Shown piece after piece: positions 43,243 to 55,250 of a DNA stretch of 64,000 bases. The DNA is from Triplophysa rosa. Its lineage: Eukaryota; Chordata; Actinopteri; Cypriniformes; Nemacheilidae. Under the pieces are notes generated by a model that was given only the letters and a program-made list of their open reading frames with translations, ran no database searches and was not told the origin of the DNA. The position numbers were made by a program, and so were the translations under genes. How positions within the stretch are numbered: the first letter of the stretch is position 1; every line of letters begins with the position of its first letter. The stretch is taken from assembly GCF_024868665.1 (NCBI RefSeq), contig NC_079898.1, positions 6,901,751 to 6,965,750 of the forward strand, read 5' to 3'.

Positions 43243-46200
43243 CCCGTTTGTTAAATGGAATAATCAAATGATCAGATGATACACGGACCGGACCGGACCC
43301 CCATACCAAACAGCTCCTTTGCGAAATATCATGAGACGGGATTTTAAATGTTAGAAATGTGCATACAAAGGTTTCTTATGTAACAGGACCCTGTTGTCAC
43401 ATGACAACCACTGTATGCTGCATTCCATTTACCGTAGAAATCGGATTTCGGAGTTGGGAATAATGCGCACATGCAAACAAACTTCAACAGATATTTGGTC
43501 AAAATGAGACATGAAGTTTCAAAGACTGCACGTGGAACTCAGACAGAGAGAACTCATCCACACACTATGCTTCATTGCTATACATGATACATTAATATTC
43601 TAGTCAAAGTTTGTAGATATGTTAGATATGCAAACACAAAAGTGCTTACAAATGTTATATGACACATCCTTTGTATAAAGATGGATGGATGAGGTATCAT
43701 TTTTGTTCATAGGATGCCAAATAAGGCATGTGCCAAAGTTTAAACAAGGGTAATGTTTTTCACAAATATTATACTGGTACTGTAAATCCCTTAACAACCG
43801 GGTTAATCTGTGGTTATTATGGTTTTACTTCATATAAAGCATGCTTTTATTAAACCCATGGTTGGCTACAGTAACTACATGGTATCCAATCCATCAAAAA
43901 ACTGGTTACAAACAGTATTTGATTAAAATTGTGTCTCATTAATTGATTATAAATGAGCAACGCATGTTTTGTAAACTGTGAATATTGATTCGCCCCTTTT
44001 TATCCTTTTGAATACAATACAACATTTTAAGACATACTTTTATAAAGCTGTTAAGTATGTTGATGCTGTGTGAAATCATATTGTCAAGGTTTATTTTTTA
44101 CTTTTGTGATTTTTTAAAGGTTGTTTTGGACTGTTGTGCATGCTTATATTTTGTTTAATTGTATTGCTTGTTTTTATGCTTTATTTTATAAAGTGTATAT
44201 ACAAACAAAGTGTATACAAACAAATAAGTGTATTATTCTTTAAAATTAAACAATAGAAGGCACAAGACAGATCTGTATGTTGTAGCTGGTATGTTGATGT
44301 AACTGGGAAAAGCCAATACTAGTAAACATGTTAAGATACAATCACTTTATTAACATAAAGTTAATAATTAGAATAGAAATGTGCTATCAATGAAATACAC
44401 TAAAATTGTGTATCTTTTTTAATGCAGAAACATAGTACACTATAACAAACGAGCAACAAATATACATCAGTTAATTTAATGCAAAATACGGGTATTATAA
44501 TAATAAAATATCAACAATAATAATAATCGTTTAAAAATATTTAATTTTCCATTCCTTCTTCCTAATGACTTCATTTCTAATGAAAATAATCGTTTAAAAA
44601 AGATTTCATTTTCCATTACTTCTTCCTAATGACTTCATTTCTAATTAAATTTGCTAAATTTAGCTTATGGACTCAATATTTACCATGTAAAACAGAGAAC
44701 TTCACATTAACAACATAGTCTACTCCAGGCCCGGATTAAGAATTCAGGGGCCCCTGGGCACAAGTGTCTTGTAGACCCCCCCCATACGCACGTACGCACA
44801 ATAAAGTTTTGAAATAGCCTACAGGGTACTACGTGTAGTTATCACCTCTATCTTATACAGGATTACATTGCCAAGTTACAAACTATGATCACAACCTGAA
44901 GGACAATATCAACACCTGTACACATCCTCCATCATACAAGATTTACAACACAACAATGCTTTTCTGGACCAGTAGCAACAATATCAAGACATTTCCCTGC
45001 ATAATGTAACTCACTGGCATTTGCAAGCACACACTGCCTCACCTCTACCTATTAATTCAGTTCTATCAGATTCTTCCATAATTCACACACAAACACGCCG
45101 GATTCACAAAACTGTTCTTAAGAGAAAATATAAGAACTTTATTAAGATAAATTATAGGACGTTCTTAAGAATATTCTTAAGTAATATTTTCTTATAAACA
45201 TTTTAATTTGTCTAAGAATAAAAGGGCAGACTTTGTCATTGATTATACTATAAGAGTAATTTGTCCTTTGGTTAAACTTTATTTGTGTAAGCACCTCGCG
45301 ACTCACGTTCTTGTGTAAGCGTGTGTGTTAAACGGCATTAACCAGGGCCGGATTATCCAATGGGCATTATGGGCACCGGCCCAGGGGCCCATGCGCGCTT
45401 GGGGTCCAAGAAGGGGGGAGAAAATGTAACATAACCATGTTTTCGCTATATTAATTCTGCAGAGTGCCTGTCTGGCCCGCACACACGCAAGTGCGCACAC
45501 AAAACAGTGTTTCTAACGTACGCAAGTCTGTCTCTTGATATAGTAACTTTTACAAGCTCTTTAGCAGCTTTTGTTCAGGAGAAGCACAAAGCGAAATATC
45601 CAGCGACCTTCCGATAAAGCTTTCATTCAGTGGGAAAATGTCGCCAGTGCTGTCCCACGAGCGCAATGATTCCTTTCCCCCGTGCAGGGATCTCAGTGAG
45701 CGGCAGGAAGAAGCAGCACATTCCAGAGGTGACTCCTGAATGAAATGAGTACAAAACAGCGTTTCCAACAACCTGTCACTGTTATCGACTGTTTGAATGT
45801 ATAAACATGAACACATTTCGTCTGTAAATATGCATATGGTTACCTAGACAGAGGCTGTATGAAAGAATATAGCCAAAATCACCGCTTTTTATGGTGATTT
45901 GTTAAATGTCGCGCTAAGTCACTAAACTGAAAATATGTAAATGAAAACGGCTTTATTGTTGTAAATATAATCCATAGGCTAGAATACCCTCACCGTTGTC
46001 TTTAAAATCTCAAAAGGTAAGAGTTTTTTACATGTATTTGGTGGTGTTTCTTCGCCAATAATGAATTTTGATATAACGTTGATCAGGTCTAACTGCCTTA
46101 CTTTACCGATTTTTAGCCTTCGTTATTAGAAAATCCAGAGTGCTTTGCAAAATGTTTACTTACACAGACTCGTGTAAGTATACCTATAATATTCGCTGGT
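43243..46200. other. Intergenic stretch with repeat fragments
   Basis: AT-rich sequence without a recognised gene. It contains a 63-bp tandem duplication (44523-44648). Two similar hAT-like fragments hold a CCGGATTA / GGGGCCC core (44728-44790 and 45342-45420). The GC-richer patch at 45540-45830 is open on the minus strand for 88 codons but matches no family I recognise; it probably belongs to the repeat on its left. Confidence 0.4.
44523..44648. repeat. 63-bp tandem duplication
   Basis: Units 44523-44585 and 44586-44648 both begin ATAATCGTTTAAAAA and both contain CTTCTTCCTAATGACTTCAT. A handful of substitutions separate them. Confidence 0.9.
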
Positions 46201-46253
46201 GCTTGTGCAGCAGTTCCCTTAATGGTGACTGACACCAATCTGGCCCCTATCCA

Positions 46254-47090
46254 GTGAAACTTGAGCTAATGGGTGGTGGCATTCTTGGACTGATAGTCCC
46301 TGAATCGGAATATCACAAGCCAAAGGATGCCACTGATCAGGTGAATCCTGAATCGAAGAAGGAGACCGAACCAGCCAATCGAGAAACAAATGCTGAAATC
46401 GACCCAGCCAGCCCTGCAAAACTCCAGCGAAATGATGGTGGCATTTCTGGACCAAAGACTGGTACCACTGCAGGCAGTCAAAAAGCAAAGACTGATCTGG
46501 TCAGTACCAAGGCAGAGGCTCAAATTGATCCAACCAGCGTCAATCCTATGACAAAGGTTGCCACTGGTATGGTGCCAGTCCAGATGTTCCTTTACCAAGT
46601 ATCCGGCCAGTCCAAATATGAACACTGGTGCCATTCCCAAAAATTCAAAGAAGATAGAAAATGGCATCAGTCCGAACGTAAAAGCTGGCACCAATCCGAA
46701 GATGAAGCCTGTCACTGGACCTGCCAACACGAGAATAAAAGCTGCCGCCATTCCCAAGAGAAAGCCTGAAGTCGATCTGGCCAGACGGAAACCAGAGGCT
46801 GGTCCTGGTTCAGCAAATCTTAAACTGAAGGCTGCCACCAATCCAGCCATTTCAAAGGCTGGTGCCAGTCTGAATATAAGCACTGGTGGTATTCCCATGA
46901 TTCCAAAGAAGACAGAACACGGCATCAATCCGGCCATTCCAAAGGCTGCCGCCAATACAGCTAATCTGAAGAGGAAGGCTGTCACTGGACCGACCAACCC
47001 GGTTATAAAAGCATTCCCAAGAGAAAGCCTGAAGTCGATCCGGCCAGACAAAAGCCAGAGGCTGGTGTGCTGATTTAGCCAATCCTAAAC
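46254..47090. repeat. Coding-like degenerate tandem repeats, open on both strands
   Basis: Phrases such as CACTGG, CATTCCCAA, CCAATCCGGCCATTCCAAAG and GTCACTGGACC recur with about 260-270-bp spacing (46600-46865 against 46866-47090) and a finer ~30-bp rhythm. Both plus-strand frames (46254-46769 and 46558-47073) are Lys/Pro/Ala-rich. The minus strand (47051-46266) is open for 261 codons and very hydrophobic (GLVGPVTAFLFRLAVLAAAF and so on). A GTGAGT donor follows near 47152 on the plus strand. No known family is recognised; an exon or a decayed repeat gene are both possible. Confidence 0.5.
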
Positions 47091-47394
47091 TGAAGGTTTA
47101 CACCAATCTGGATAAACCCAGGCCGCCTGTCATCACCAACATCTCATCTATAAGTGAGTTTACTGTCATTATTACTCTGACACCTTGTCTACACTAATAC
47201 GTTTTCATCTGAACACACATCTTTTAGTTTTGGCATTCTGTCCACACTTGTTTTGTCAACAAAAATTAAGCTTTTTGAAAATGCGTCTTTGCCAAAGGCT
47301 ACAGCTAGAGCTAAAAAAGGCTGATGCTAATCCGAATACAATGATGGAAAGCTGCGGTGACTTATTGATCATGTGACCCTTTAACAAAATGACT

Positions 47395-47865
47395 CAACAC
47401 AATGTCTTGCTTACAGAAGCTGAGTACCATCCACCTGAGGTCTTCAAAAGGCCTAAATATCATGCAGTTGCTGCAGATTTGTCAGCATTGTGGAGGCCAT
47501 TGGAATAGTGAACTCATTGTCATGTTCAATAAACCAGTTTTTGATTTTGTTTTATGTTTGTGACATGGTGCACCATCCTCCTAAGTAGCCATAAGACAAG
47601 AATAGCAACAATACACAGATAGGCCGTGGTGTTTAAACAATGCTCAATTGGTACTAAAGGGTCCCAAAGTGTGCACAGAAAATATCCCCCACAGCCACAC
47701 CATTACACCCCCACCAGTCTGAAGTGAACCCTTGATACAAGGCATGGTTGAACCATGCTTTCATGCCAAATTTTGAGCCTAGCGTCTGAATGTCACAACG
47801 AGTGGTTATTTGAGTTACTGTTGCCTCTCATGCTCAAAGTCACTTAAATCCTCTTTCCTCTACAT
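47395..47865 (-). mobile_element. Tc1-like transposase remnant
   Basis: Minus-strand translation with several stops and shifts recovers a Tc1-like catalytic-domain order: a KIWHESMVQPCL-like start near 47780, HFRLVGV, WCGGYFL-like, DPLVPIEHCLNTTAYL near 47650, then a decayed QxDNAPCH region near 47570. It ends with a fragment corresponding to the final helix near 47420. Tc1 transposases cut and paste at TA sites. This copy is dead, and its terminal repeats were not found. Confidence 0.7.
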
Positions 47866-47866
47866 T

Positions 47867-48300
47867 AGGGCTGAAACGATTCCTCGAGTAATTCGAATAC
47901 AAAAAATCATTGAGGCAAATTTTGTTGCCTCGAAGCTTTGTTTAATCCATTTAACTACAGTACACAGAGCACTGTGTTTCCCCACGGACCATTATTACTG
48001 ACGCACAGCCCGCTAAACTCTATTCATTAACCTGACATGGTTCTTACTTGTTAGTTTTTGGTAGAGAGATGTACAGTAGATGTTGTTGTCTTCAGTTATG
48101 CCCATAGGTTACTATATGGGGATGCTGCAGACCTGGAGCAGGCAGGTTTACGCCCCTGTTGTTCCTTATTTGTCCAGTAGGGGGAGTTGAACGACAAAAT
48201 AAAATATTTGTAACCGAATCAAACTGTTAAACAAAAATGTAATTACGTATGTGTAAGATTAAAAGTAAATAAATAAACTAAACTGAAACTGGAAGTGCTT
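47867..48300 (+). mobile_element. hAT-type element fragment (TAGGGCTGAAACGATT end)
   Basis: Begins TAGGGCTGAAACGATTCCTC followed by GAGTAATTCGAATAC and a CATTGAGGCAAATTTTGTTG / CCTCGAAGC palindrome, the left end of a common fish hAT MITE. The right end was not found, so it is truncated or larger than seen. Confidence 0.6.
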
Positions 48301-48350
48301 CTAGACCAGTGAAAATTAACTATGGTAAAAGTGTAGTAACCATGTTTTTT

Positions 48351-48374
48351 TGTTGTTGTTGTTGTTGTTGTTGT
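48351..48374. repeat. (TTG)n microsatellite
   Basis: About eight TTG/GTT units following a T run. Confidence 0.95.
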
Positions 48375-48401
48375 ATTGGTGACTTGGCAAAACCAATCTT
48401 A

Positions 48402-48737
48402 TAGGGCTGTCAAACGATTAATCGCACCCAGAATAAAAGTTTGTGTTTACATAATATATATCTGTGTACTGTGCATAATAATTTTGTAGTTATTAACACG
48501 TACACATACATGCATATATTTAAAGAAAATCTAAAAATTAATAAACATTTATATATAATTTCAATTATTAGTAAATATAAATAAATACATGTAAGTATTT
48601 CCTTAATATGTATTCATGTGTATGTGTTTGTATTTATAAATACAAAATTAATATGCACAGTACATAGACATATATTATGTAAACACAAACTTTTATTCTG
48701 GATGCGATTAATCGCGATTAATCGTTTGACAGCCCTA
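48402..48737. mobile_element. hAT MITE with TAGGGCTGTCAAACGATT ends, copy 2
   Basis: Same family and orientation as 31002-31342: identical 18-base termini and the AGAATAAAAGTTTGTGTTTA subterminal stretch with its inverted partner. 336 bp. Flanks share only CTTA, so the target duplication is not clear. Confidence 0.87.
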
Positions 48738-49359
48738 CTTACTACAGAAACAATGGCTTAACTAACGATATGCAGAAAAGGTTAAAATATTTGTACATAT
48801 CTACTAACGGTCTTAATACATATCTTACAGGAGACAATTGATTTGCAATTGCAACTGCAATTTAGTGTTTTTGTTAATTGAAAAATTTATATTACACACA
48901 GTTGGATCAGATGTACGGAACAACAATAATATATAATCTACTGTGGCTTAGTTATATACAAATATACAGAAGACTTGAGTGTTTGTTGTGAATGGGCATG
49001 TATAGTTACATTCAAATATTAACCATATTTAGCCCATAAGACATTAAGTGCAATCATATGAACTATCAATTAAATATCTGCCATGCATTTAAAACAGTGT
49101 CCTGCATACTATTTAATGAAGAAAAACACAATTCACCGCTTTAAGAAATGTCTTTTTTTCTTCTAAGAAAAAAGTGACAAGTTTCTTGTGAACAACATTA
49201 TTTATTAAGACCATTATCAAAAACAGGATTGATGATCATTATAGGATGGCTCTCGATAATGACTCCTATGGGTTGCCACTCTTCTTCAAAATGTTCTTAA
49301 TCCTCCTGTCAAACTGCTCCCGCTCACTGATAAAAGATTATCAAGTTGAACACAAGTTG

Positions 49360-49697
49360 AGTTTGAAAGGATCTGAGGAGAAGAATGACAGAAAATTGCC
49401 AAATGCAGATGTGTAAAGCTTTTCACATCATACCCAAAAAGATTTGAGTCTGTAAAGGCGCTATAACCATTTTCTGAGTTGAGGGTATGAATACTTATGC
49501 AATGTACTTATTTTTGTTTTTATTTTTAATAAATTTGCAAAGCTGTCAAAAATCAGTTTTTTGTTTCGTCATTATTGTGCATGGAGTGTAGATTAATGTA
49601 AAAAATAATCATTTAAAGTAGTTTAAGATAAGGCAGCAGCATAACAAAGTGTGAATAAAATGAAGGGGGATGAATACTTTTGCAAGCCACTGTATGG
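49360..49697 (+). mobile_element. Tc1-like element 3' end
   Basis: CATACCCAAAAAGATTTGAG, GGGTATGAATACTTATGCAA and the terminal TGAATACTTTTGCAAGCCAC / TGTA are hallmarks of the 3' end and inverted terminal repeat of fish Tc1 elements. The transposase body and left end are missing. Confidence 0.75.
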
Positions 49698-49699
49698 CC

Positions 49700-50990
49700 T
49701 ATAAGTAACAGCAACAAAAACAGTATAAAAGGAAACAAAATAAATAACAAAAATACAAAATAACAGAAGAAATGAGGATATGGTAAAAAAAACTGGCACG
49801 CATCCTATTTATACTTTTGGAGTCTGGCCCTCAAAGAAAAGTAGTTGAAGACCCCTGCTTTATACCGTCGGTATAAAAGAGCTCCAACAATCTGTTGCTA
49901 TTGCTGTCAGGAGAGATTTTGTAATACTAAAAATAAATATGTCATTTTCAATGTCCTTTACGCACTTCGGAGAAACGACGCTGTTGTGTCTTCAGCACAA
50001 CAAGCACGTGCAAGACGAGTTCCACGTCACTTGCGCATGTTCGCCACATGATGGCGCAGTGAGACACCGAAAACCTTTCGTGCTCTTGTACCAATTAAGG
50101 CAAAAAGGTAACGAAAAATGTTCGCTGTCGTTTTTTATAAACAGTTGACAAAAGCAAATAAAGAAATAATGTCACATTATATTATCAAGCTAATATCTCT
50201 GAAATAGATTTAATTACAAACCAATGAATGTGTTTGGCAGCTCTGTTTATGCATTTATACTGTAAAACCACTTTATAGCATTGTACACTGAATTCCTGTA
50301 TTCAAGGTCAGCTCTGAATACAAAATGAAATGTAAATGGCTCTGGAAGCTTCTGGTTCTTCAGGTGGAAGCTTCTGGTTCTTCAGGCAAATGATGGAGGT
50401 TCATTTCCTTGTCTTCTCTACTCATTCTGAGAAAAAAAACTGCTCCCCCTGAACTGATCCCCTGAAGATTTCTTATGTCTTGATTCTTGAACCTGTGAGC
50501 TCTTTCATTAGACAATGGTAAGAAATACTGTACCTCACTGCTGTTTTCTGCGTGAAAGATGTTTTGGTGCAATGTTTGTGTTTGACTACGGATACATTTT
50601 TGGGGGAAATCCGTTTCAAATCATTAAATCAATGCTTTATTTTTCATGAAAAGTAATTTAGTTAAAAGTAGTTGTCTCATTTTATCAGAGTACCACGTTT
50701 CCGTTCTTGTTTTGAGTCATTTAGGCTTTTTAAATGGAGAAAGTAGCTGTTTGATCACTTTGGGTGGACCACACTGAGTGTGGACCAAAAAAGTAAAAGT
50801 TGAGATTGTTGTCCGATGAGTTTAGGAAGAAAATTATAAACAAACATGTTAAAGGTTATAAGACAGGTTATGAGGTCGGAACAGCTTAATTGATGTTGCT
50901 GTTAGCAGTGTTACAAATATTATATTATAAAACGGTCAGTTCTGGTCCTTGATTCTGATTGGTTGAGCCGAGTTCTAAGCCGCTATAAAA
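49700..50990. other. Intergenic stretch
   Basis: No gene recognised. It includes a perfect 22-bp duplication (50343-50386). A 68-69-codon pair of open frames at 49845-50148 has no family resemblance. Confidence 0.4.
50343..50386. repeat. 22-bp perfect tandem duplication
   Basis: TGGAAGCTTCTGGTTCTTCA followed by GG occurs at 50343-50364 and again at 50365-50386 without mismatch. Confidence 0.95.
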
Positions 50991-50999
50991 CACCCCGAT

Positions 51000-51262
51000 T
51001 TATAACAACACACAGCTAAAATCCCCCAAGAATGGATAAGAACAAAACATTGGACTATTCTGAAGTGACCTTCTGTGAGTCCTGATCTGAATCCTATGTA
51101 ACATCTATGGAAAGAGCTGAGACTTGCAGTCTGGAGGAGGCACCCATCAAACAATGAGACAGCTGGAGCAGTTTGCTCAGGAAGAGAGGGCCAAACTACC
51201 TGTTAACAGGTGCAGAAGTCTCATTGAGAGCTACAGAAAACCTTTGCTTGCAGTGATTGGGC
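51000..51262 (+). mobile_element. Tc1-like transposase C-terminal remnant
   Basis: The plus-strand frame near 51155 reads QLEQFAQEERAKLPVNRCRS followed by LIESYRKPLLAVI, the usual C-terminus of Tc1-like transposases. Upstream, decayed CTTCTGTGAGTCCTGATCTG (the SPDLNP region) is visible in another frame. Stops interrupt it. Confidence 0.8.
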
Positions 51263-51857
51263 CTCATTCATGAAACATTCGTAAATATATGAGTAAATTA
51301 CGTGTAATTTGCGCGTAAAACAGACCTTCCTGAAAACTTTCCTCCGGATTCACAAATACTTAGTAAACGTTAGATTTCGTAGTAAAATGTGTGTTTGTTA
51401 ATGAGTTCCAATCATTCGTGAACAGGGCGGCATGCACGCTCATTCACAATTAGCATAATCCCCGCCAATGAATTACTGCTACGCAAAGTACGTATCACAG
51501 ACTTCATTCTCTGGTTTGGCTACATTATATTGCATAAATGCATTAGATACTAATAGGCTATATGCTTACCAAACAAATAATCTATTAAACTGTGTCCACC
51601 AAAGCGTTTTTATCCAGCTAAAATAATAATACCTGGTGCCCTTCTGAAAACGTCCAGCTGGTGGCGCCTGAGAACGCTTTGGAGGCACTGCGCGTTATTC
51701 TGGGGCATGGTCAGGTGCGCAACATTTTGCTACGGTTTCCGGGTTGAACGACACGTTTCCTGGAAACGGTTTGCAACGGTGTGGAACAGGGTTTGAGATG
51801 AATTTTCTCTTGTTTGGTGGGCGTGTCAAGAATGTCAGTCCAATCAGCAGCAACATC

Positions 51858-52100
51858 CCAGCCAACATTTTTTTTGTGGGGGCCAATGTAGGCCCCATAT
51901 GGGCTTGAGGCATGGGCCCCAAGTGGGTTTGTCCACGGGTTCCATGTCGGCCCTATGTGAATTTGCCCATATGAATCCTACGTAGAATCTGAGTGGGGCA
52001 CATGTGGGACCCAAGTGGGCAACATGCATAAGCCCCATATTGGTCCCACTTTATAAAGCCCATGTGGATTAAACCACATAAGGCCCTGTATGTTTAATCG
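51858..52100. repeat. GGGCCCCATATGGG-type minisatellite
   Basis: About ten degenerate units of roughly 22-25 bp, for example GGCCCCATATGGGCTTGAGG, GGGCCCCAAGTGGGTTTG and AGCCCCATATTGGTCCCA. Units are partly self-complementary (GGGCC...GGCCC). Open frames across it reflect the repeat. Confidence 0.85.
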
Positions 52101-52773
52101 AGGAGCCCTGCATAGTGTATACTTGAGTGGTTCTAGATTATGTTTTTTGAGGTTTCCTACCTGGACAGTACAATTTTTGTAATTGCTAAATTGTAATTGA
52201 CCTTTCCCATTCTTATGCTCTACCAAATACAATGCAATTTTTACTGATTAAATGATAACTGCAGCATTTGGCTGTTGCTTTCTTAGATGTTAGTCTTCAA
52301 AATGAATAATCTACTACTTTATATTTGCCTGTACATCATAAACATAATAGGTGCATTCTGAAAATGAAAAACACATGGATGTTCAATATCAAATTTATTA
52401 TAATTTTCTGATCCTTAACACAGAATATTTAACTGAACCTTAAAAACAGTCTTAAATGTTAAATTCATTAAAAAAATAGTTTTATAGATTTCAGATTAGA
52501 AAGGGTACTTTAAACTCAACTGAACAAAAAATATTTTAAACGCTTAAACTGCTGACAGTCTGATGTTTTGTGCCAGACGGCGTTAAGGGCTCTTTTTCCA
52601 CCCCTGTCTCGTGCTCCAGTGGTTTCAGTCCACACCTGTAACAGAAGAACACAAATATGGTTATTTGATATGTCCAGCATCACATAGTTTACAGCACAAA
52701 TGAGTACTCTACATGCTATCAATTTAAATTACTATAGATTATAGATATTATGTAACTATTAAATAACACATTT

Positions 52774-53197
52774 AGGCCCAATTCTATTTTATACCCCTTC
52801 GCCTACCCCTCGTCCCTTGCCCCTTGAAGCAGAGTGACAAGGGGAAGGGTTGAAAACACTCCCCTAAGAAATGGGACACTACTACACCGTCATATGTCAC
52901 TGCTAGCTCCTACATCAAAGGAGATGCGGCGATGCTTTTCACAAACTTCCAAGATGCCGCCATCAGCTGTAGTCATATCAGTTTTGTGGATTACGGCCTA
53001 AAAAGTGACCCTGGACTTTTTCCCCAGCATAACCGCACCACACACCTCTCACGCATTCCGATTCCCCGGACGGAGGGGGAGACTGCCGGCTCCGGGACGC
53101 AATCACGAACAGACCTGGGGAACGATTCTGCTTCCCCCGATATGTCCGCAATAGCATTCCGGAGGGTGGGGTAAGCGGTAGAAATGGGATTGGGCCT
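52774..53197. mobile_element. MITE with AGGCCCAAT ends
   Basis: The left end AGGCCCAATTCTATTTTATA and inverted right end AGGCCCAATCCCATTTCTAC form terminal inverted repeats, followed on both sides by CCCCTT / CCGCTTACCCC. 424 bp. Target duplications not resolved and superfamily uncertain. Confidence 0.7.
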
Positions 53198-54500
53198 GAA
53201 TATTTTCAATAAAAATTAAGTTAAAAAAGTAACTGGAGTTTCTGAACTTTAAATATCTGTTACGTTGCTGTCAAAACTCTTAATTTGCATTCCGAAGATG
53301 AACGGATGTCCTATACGGTTGCCGGACGACTTGAAGGTGAGTTATTCATGGAAGAATTTTCATTTTTCGGCCGAGTTTCCCTTTAAATGTTTAAATGTAT
53401 CTGTATATAACGCCTGTAAATAACATATCTGTAAATGATTTGTTCCTCTTTCTATATTAATACTATTATTATTTTTGCGTTGTTTGCGTTCTTTTTATCT
53501 TTCTTTTAATTTATATCCTTCTTTTAATTTAGATCTTTTGATGTCTGCACTTTCTTCCGCTATGTCTGTACTTCTGCATTGGAAGCTCCTGTTACCAAAT
53601 TCCTTGTACTGTATGTGTAAACATACTTGGCCAATAAAGCTCTTTCTGATTCTGATTCTGAAGTATATGAAGACAAAACCTTATGAAAGTAAAATGCCAA
53701 TAAATTTGATGGAAAGAGAAAAAAAGCTGTTTGTACATTATTTGTATTGATTTACTTTCCTTACTTCATGCTCAATAAACAAAGTAGTGACTTAAGACAG
53801 ACTACACATAGAATGTGTACAGTATTACTGTCCTCCTAATAAAAGGGTTAGGGACCCGATTGTCTCAGTTTGTGCCTCTTCAGGAGGTTTTTGAAACGCT
53901 TTTGAAAACTGTCAATCTTTTCAATAGATAAAATCTTTTTTTCAGTCTTGACATTTTATCACGTTGTGTTCAAGCTGTTATTAATAAATAAACATATTTC
54001 CTTAGCTTATCTGAATAAATCCATTTAATAGATTATATATAATATATATAAAGTCCAGTTCAGCGCAAAAACTGTTTGTCATCTCCTTGGTAGTAAGACT
54101 TGTTTTTAATGATTGGTTACTCCAGCTTCTAGCTCTGAATACATACATATTTCTTTTTGTTTAGGCTGTCTGGATGCTATCCAACCATTGCCAGCCCATA
54201 ATTCAATGCGCAATGCCCCAATCTATAATAACCCAAACTTGCCTTTATTGCATATCACTATTGGTTGTTCCTTGTCAAATAAAATCTTTACACTTTACAC
54301 CCATACCATACTTCCAATTTAACATTTATCCCCCAAACACAGAGGATGCCTACCCGACGAACCCAGTGACCTCCTTCCTCTATTCAATTCTTGACCGCTC
54401 CCCTGTCATGCATAAAGCGTGGGGAATGTCCTATTGGGCAATTCAACTGTGCTGAAATATTGGGATTTTAACACCTAGTCCTATTAAGCGAATCTGTGCA
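53198..54500. other. Intergenic stretch upstream of cul9
   Basis: No gene. A fragment resembling the cyprinid palindromic repeat end (ATTTTCATTTTTCGGCCGAG, 53356-53375) is present, and the rest is AT-rich. Confidence 0.4.
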
Positions 54501-54589
54501 CGACTTTCTTTGCCATTTCATCAGACTCTTCAGTCGTCATTCCCCTGTTTTGTGTACTGGGGTGGTTTGTTTCTAGAATCCGCAGCGTT

Positions 54590-55250
54590 CATACGTTCCT
54601 CCATGTCAGTAGGGGGCAGTAATAGGCTGCGGCCGCCAAACGTTGACGCACAGGCAAGGGAGGGGAACTCACGTACCTGTTCCACCACAGGAAGCAGCAC
54701 TGGACTACACTTAACTGTACAACAGGCAGCAAATACGACTTCAGGCTGGGCAACGATACGCTACCACGGAGAAGAAAACTCCATCCACCCAGGGGGAAAG
54801 TCGAGAAGGAGGGGAGGCCCTGCAACACCGGAGGTGAGCTAAAGCGGAGTTTTGGGGCTCAGACGGTGGTCTTTACTTGTTTTTTAAACAGAGGCCGCAC
54901 TGACAGCTAGATGGTCATATGCAACATATGTACGCTGCTAGTGACGCGACGCGACATAGCTAGAACGCTCCCGTTATAATGAAAGCGCAGCAGACAGCTT
55001 AATTCTACGCTTTTCGGGCTGTCACGTCAACTTGCTCGCTCGTTTGGGCGTCAACTTGCTCGACTCAGCTGTGCCTGTCGACAGCGTAGGAGCGCTTTCT
55101 GATGAGCGGGCTGGTGTTTGGTAAGCTTCTGGGAAACGTGAATCAGACTCGCGTCAGGCCCGTGTGCCTGACACACACCCTTGCTTTAGCAGCATCGCTA
55201 GCGTACTGACATTAGCCGAATCATGGGGTGATTACAGTCCGACGACAGCG
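54590..55250 (+). promoter_or_regulatory. cul9: CpG-rich putative cul9 promoter region
   Basis: About 660 bp, conspicuously richer in CpG than either flank (GCGGCCGCC at 54630, GACGCGACGCGACA near 54946, several CGTC/GCGT motifs). No TATA box is obvious. It lies 1.4-2 kb upstream of the cul9 start codon, the position expected for a housekeeping-type promoter. Confidence 0.5.
54600..54833 (+). other. cul9: Putative cul9 5' UTR exon
   Basis: A consensus donor (GAG|GTGAGC) ends a GC-rich segment at 54833. The acceptor before the coding exon is at 56618, giving a 1.8 kb first intron. The 5' end is unknown. A second candidate donor (TTTG|GTAAGC) at 55121 is an alternative. Based on splice signals and CpG context only. 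Confidence 0.35.

Noticed and set aside
45550..45816. 88-codon minus-strand frame as a gene
   Set aside because: It adjoins a repeat fragment, and there is no recognised domain, splice context or regular start context.
54510..54842. 110-codon open frame in the cul9 upstream region
   Set aside because: It crosses the putative donor, shows no family resemblance, and is explained by GC-rich, stop-poor composition.
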